Positions 23,124 to 25,126 of a stretch of DNA of 25,126 nucleotides are shown here, one piece after another. Under the pieces are notes generated by a model. That model was not told the DNA's origin. It was given only the letters and a program-made list of their open reading frames with translations, and made no database searches. Each line of letters opens with the position of its first letter. Positions within the stretch are counted from its first letter, which is position 1. The stretch spans positions 1-25,126 of the forward strand of contig NZ_JASLCE010000048.1 of NCBI RefSeq assembly GCF_030146175.1, in the 5' to 3' direction. The DNA comes from Flavobacterium sp. Its GTDB lineage: Bacteria; Bacteroidota; Bacteroidia; Flavobacteriales; Flavobacteriaceae. The translations under genes were made by a program, and so were the position numbers.

Positions 23124-23828
23124 ATGACAGACGAATTAAAAACAGCAATCGAAAGACTTTACGCGACCTTTTCATGCTATCCAGCTAATGGAACAATGGA
23201 AGGTTGTCCCTGTTGTGTGTCCGCTACCGACAAGGAAAAGATACATACCAAGCCGCTTCGGCAATTAGATGGTGAAGATCTTTCGAGGTATGCTTTTAAA
23301 GCACTGACAACATGGGGAAACACCGATGACTTTAAACATTATTTACCCCGGATTTTTGAGTTACTTTCAACCACAGACTTCATCGTTGACACCTTTGTTG
23401 TTTTGGGTAAGCTTAACTATGCTAAGTGGAAAACCTGGCCAGCTGAAGAACAAAAAGCGATTAACGCTTTTTTAATGGCCTGGTGGATCGATAGTATAAA
23501 ACACCAAAATTACTTTAACAATGATCTTTTTATAGAAATTTACAAATTGTTTGAAGTTATAAATCCTCTTCTCGACAACTGGCGCATCACTTTTGACAAC
23601 AACAGTTTTAAAAACCTGATTGACTTGCTTGATTCGTATTATTACGACCTGATAAAGATAAGCAGGAAGTCAGAAGGACTTGATCAAGCTGCTATTGCCA
23701 CACTGCAAATGTGGCTGATCAACAAACAAGAGCTACTAGAACAGGGATTCTTCTATTATGAAACTATTGACAAAGAATTTGCCGAAAGAATATCAAACGC
23801 ACTTTATATAATTGAACATAGCATATAA
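23124..23828 (+). CDS. Conserved protein of unknown function with a CPCC motif
   Basis: A 234-residue, mostly helical, cytosolic protein without signal peptide or membrane segment. Near the N-terminus is G-C28-P-C30-C31-V-S, a possible metal or redox site, followed by P-L-R-x-L, D-L-S-x-Y, A-L-T-T-W-G and D-F-K-H-Y-L-P-R-I-F-E-L-L. I recall this last block from uncharacterised proteins in several phyla, but know no function. The rest is rich in aromatic residues. It stands alone between mnmE and the serine hydrolase gene; no obvious partner. Codon use has more AT and lysine than its neighbours upstream. ATG 23124 fits the conserved region. Confidence 0.8.
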   Translation: MTDELKTAIERLYATFSCYPANGTMEGCPCCVSATDKEKIHTKPLRQLDGEDLSRYAFKALTTWGNTDDFKHYLPRIFELLSTTDFIVDTFVVLGKLNYAKWKTWPAEEQKAINAFLMAWWIDSIKHQNYFNNDLFIEIYKLFEVINPLLDNWRITFDNNSFKNLIDLLDSYYYDLIKISRKSEGLDQAAIATLQMWLINKQELLEQGFFYYETIDKEFAERISNALYIIEHSI

Positions 23829-23932
23829 TCTCCTTATAATAGCATCAGGAAGTAATTAAGATATAAATCACAAACAGAGCCATTTTTTGATTAAACAAGG
23901 ATGGAAACCAAAAACACGTACAGCCTATCAAA

Positions 23933-25126
23933 ATGAAGAATGTCCTATTACTCCTTGCACTTACGCTTATCACCCAATATTCAAAAGCACAGGACTATTT
24001 CAAGCCTATCGATTCCATCGTAAAACTTTATGAAGATAAAGACATTCCCGGATTTGCAGTCGTTGTTAGTAAAAACGGAAAAACGCTTTACAGCAGAAAT
24101 GCCGGATATGCCAATTTGGAAAAAAAAGAAAAGATAACCGACAAGACTGTTTTTACACTCGCTTCCACTTCCAAGCAATTTACAGCCGCATGCATCGTGC
24201 TGTTACAGCAACAAGGCAAGCTAAGTCTTGACGATAATCTTAAAAAATACATCCCCGAATTCCCTGAATATGCCCAAAGGATAACAATCAACCAACTACT
24301 CAATCATACCGCAGGACTAAAAGACTACCGTGCTTTGGCAATGCTAAGAGGAGAAAACGCCGATCATTATACTTCCACGGCGATTAAAGACCTGCTTATA
24401 CTACAAGAACTCAATTATGAACCCGGAGAAAAGTGGAACTACAGTAACTCGGGCTACTGGTGTCTGGCACAAATCGTAGAAAAAGTGTCTGGCCAGACTA
24501 TCGCGGCATTTGCAGAGGAAAACATCTTCCGCCCTCTTGGCATGAAAGACACGCGTTATGTCATTAAACCACACAATAAGGTAAAAAATAAAGCGATTGG
24601 CTACCAAAATGACGGGACTACCTACCATCCTAGTGATGTAGATGAATTTGCCGTTGGTGGCGCAGGCGTATACAGTACGTCAAAGGATCTTCAAAAATGG
24701 CTTACCGAAATGGAATCACACCGTGTATTTGGTACTACTTTTTGGAATACTATGTTATCCGAAAATCCGGCAAAAGGTAAAAATTTCACATATACTAAAG
24801 GGCTGTTTCATTTTAAATATGCCGGACACAATATGATCAACCATGGTGGCGACGTAGTAGGATTCCATCCAATAACCGCCTATTTTCCTAAAGAAAAGAT
24901 AGCGGTGGTCATTTTAGGAAATGATGATGATTTTGAACGCTATGCCATATTAGGTGCTGCAGTTGATCTGTTATTGGGTGATCAATACGACTATCCGAAA
25001 GCAGAAACCAGCATTGTCGCCAAACCAGATGAGGCAAAGCCTATTTCAATAGATCCGTTGCTTTTGGAAAGCTATACCGGAAATTATGAACTTACACCGG
25101 GGTATATCATAACAATTACTCACGAA
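23933..25126 (+). CDS. Class C beta-lactamase-like serine hydrolase, exported (3' end missing)
   Basis: An open frame of 398 codons running off the right edge. A signal peptide (1-19, cleavage after A19 or Q20) leads to a beta-lactamase/DD-peptidase fold: S78-T-S-K81 as the nucleophile motif, Y170-S-N172 as the second motif and H304-G-G306 as the third. E-P-G-E-K-W-N-Y-S-N and N-H-T-A-G-L are typical of the broad 'serine hydrolase' family PF00144. This family includes esterases and peptidases as well as AmpC, so activity on beta-lactams cannot be assumed. After about residue 350 a further C-terminal domain begins (Y-T-G-N-Y-E), as in related proteins with a lipocalin-like tail. No regulator such as ampR is nearby. 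Confidence 0.9.
   Translation, partial: MKNVLLLLALTLITQYSKAQDYFKPIDSIVKLYEDKDIPGFAVVVSKNGKTLYSRNAGYANLEKKEKITDKTVFTLASTSKQFTAACIVLLQQQGKLSLDDNLKKYIPEFPEYAQRITINQLLNHTAGLKDYRALAMLRGENADHYTSTAIKDLLILQELNYEPGEKWNYSNSGYWCLAQIVEKVSGQTIAAFAEENIFRPLGMKDTRYVIKPHNKVKNKAIGYQNDGTTYHPSDVDEFAVGGAGVYSTSKDLQKWLTEMESHRVFGTTFWNTMLSENPAKGKNFTYTKGLFHFKYAGHNMINHGGDVVGFHPITAYFPKEKIAVVILGNDDDFERYAILGAAVDLLLGDQYDYPKAETSIVAKPDEAKPISIDPLLLESYTGNYELTPGYIITITHE

Noticed and set aside
23829..23932. Gap before the serine hydrolase gene checked for promoter, terminator or small gene.
   Set aside because: No TAnnTTTG box, hairpin or open frame of interest was seen.

Overview
The window reads as chromosomal DNA of a Bacteroidota bacterium, most likely a Flavobacteriaceae member close to Flavobacterium. 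Pointers are moderately AT-rich coding DNA, promoter elements of the TAnnTTTG type with no sigma-70 -10 boxes, few Shine-Dalgarno sites, a CarboxypepD-plug-barrel outer-membrane receptor, DUF6624-like and bPH small proteins, a double-glycine RiPP-type precursor, and a MoaC-MoaB fusion. This is inference from gene content. No rRNA, tRNA, CRISPR, insertion sequence or prophage was seen. Every intergenic stretch is under about 160 bp.

Region 1 (1-7035, + strand) is one long, tightly packed transcription unit. It starts with the last 42 codons of what looks like a molybdopterin oxidoreductase catalytic subunit. Next come a four-cluster ferredoxin-like subunit, a Tat-type Rieske protein and a two-helix membrane protein. 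After these come moaA, moeA, mobA, moaD, moeB (with a rhodanese domain), moaE and a moaC-moaB fusion. The enzyme and nearly all steps of its cofactor synthesis (GTP to Mo-bisPGD) are therefore encoded together. Nitrate reductase is the best guess for the enzyme, but the catalytic domain is outside the window.

Region 2 (7038-9302, - strand) holds a YifB/ComM AAA+ protein, whose end lies 2 bp from moaCB, and a secreted DUF6624-type protein. Region 3 (9431-14687, + strand) is a signalling unit: OmpR-family regulator, histidine kinase, TonB-receptor-like outer-membrane protein and periplasmic PAP2 phosphatase. An 11-bp-period direct repeat, as expected for an OmpR-type operator, occurs before both the regulator and the receptor, so the system probably controls itself and its two downstream genes.

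Region 4 (14768-17524) contains a bacterial PH-domain protein, a bidirectional terminator, a DsbD-type disulfide reductase on the - strand, and a 64-codon bacteriocin/RiPP-like precursor on the + strand. Region 5 (17527-21455, - strand) carries pabB-tilS, a small antitoxin-like orphan and a tandem universal stress protein. Region 6 (21612-25126, + strand) has mnmE with a near-ideal Bacteroidota promoter, an unknown conserved protein with a CPCC motif, and a class C beta-lactamase-like serine hydrolase cut by the window end.

Several starts were moved downstream from the longest possible frame, because the longest frame would begin at a TTG or GTG inside a promoter, an operator or the previous gene. 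No clear-cut new system is visible. The most interesting items are the Rieske/FeS/Mo enzyme module, the repeated response-regulator operator and the orphan double-glycine peptide.
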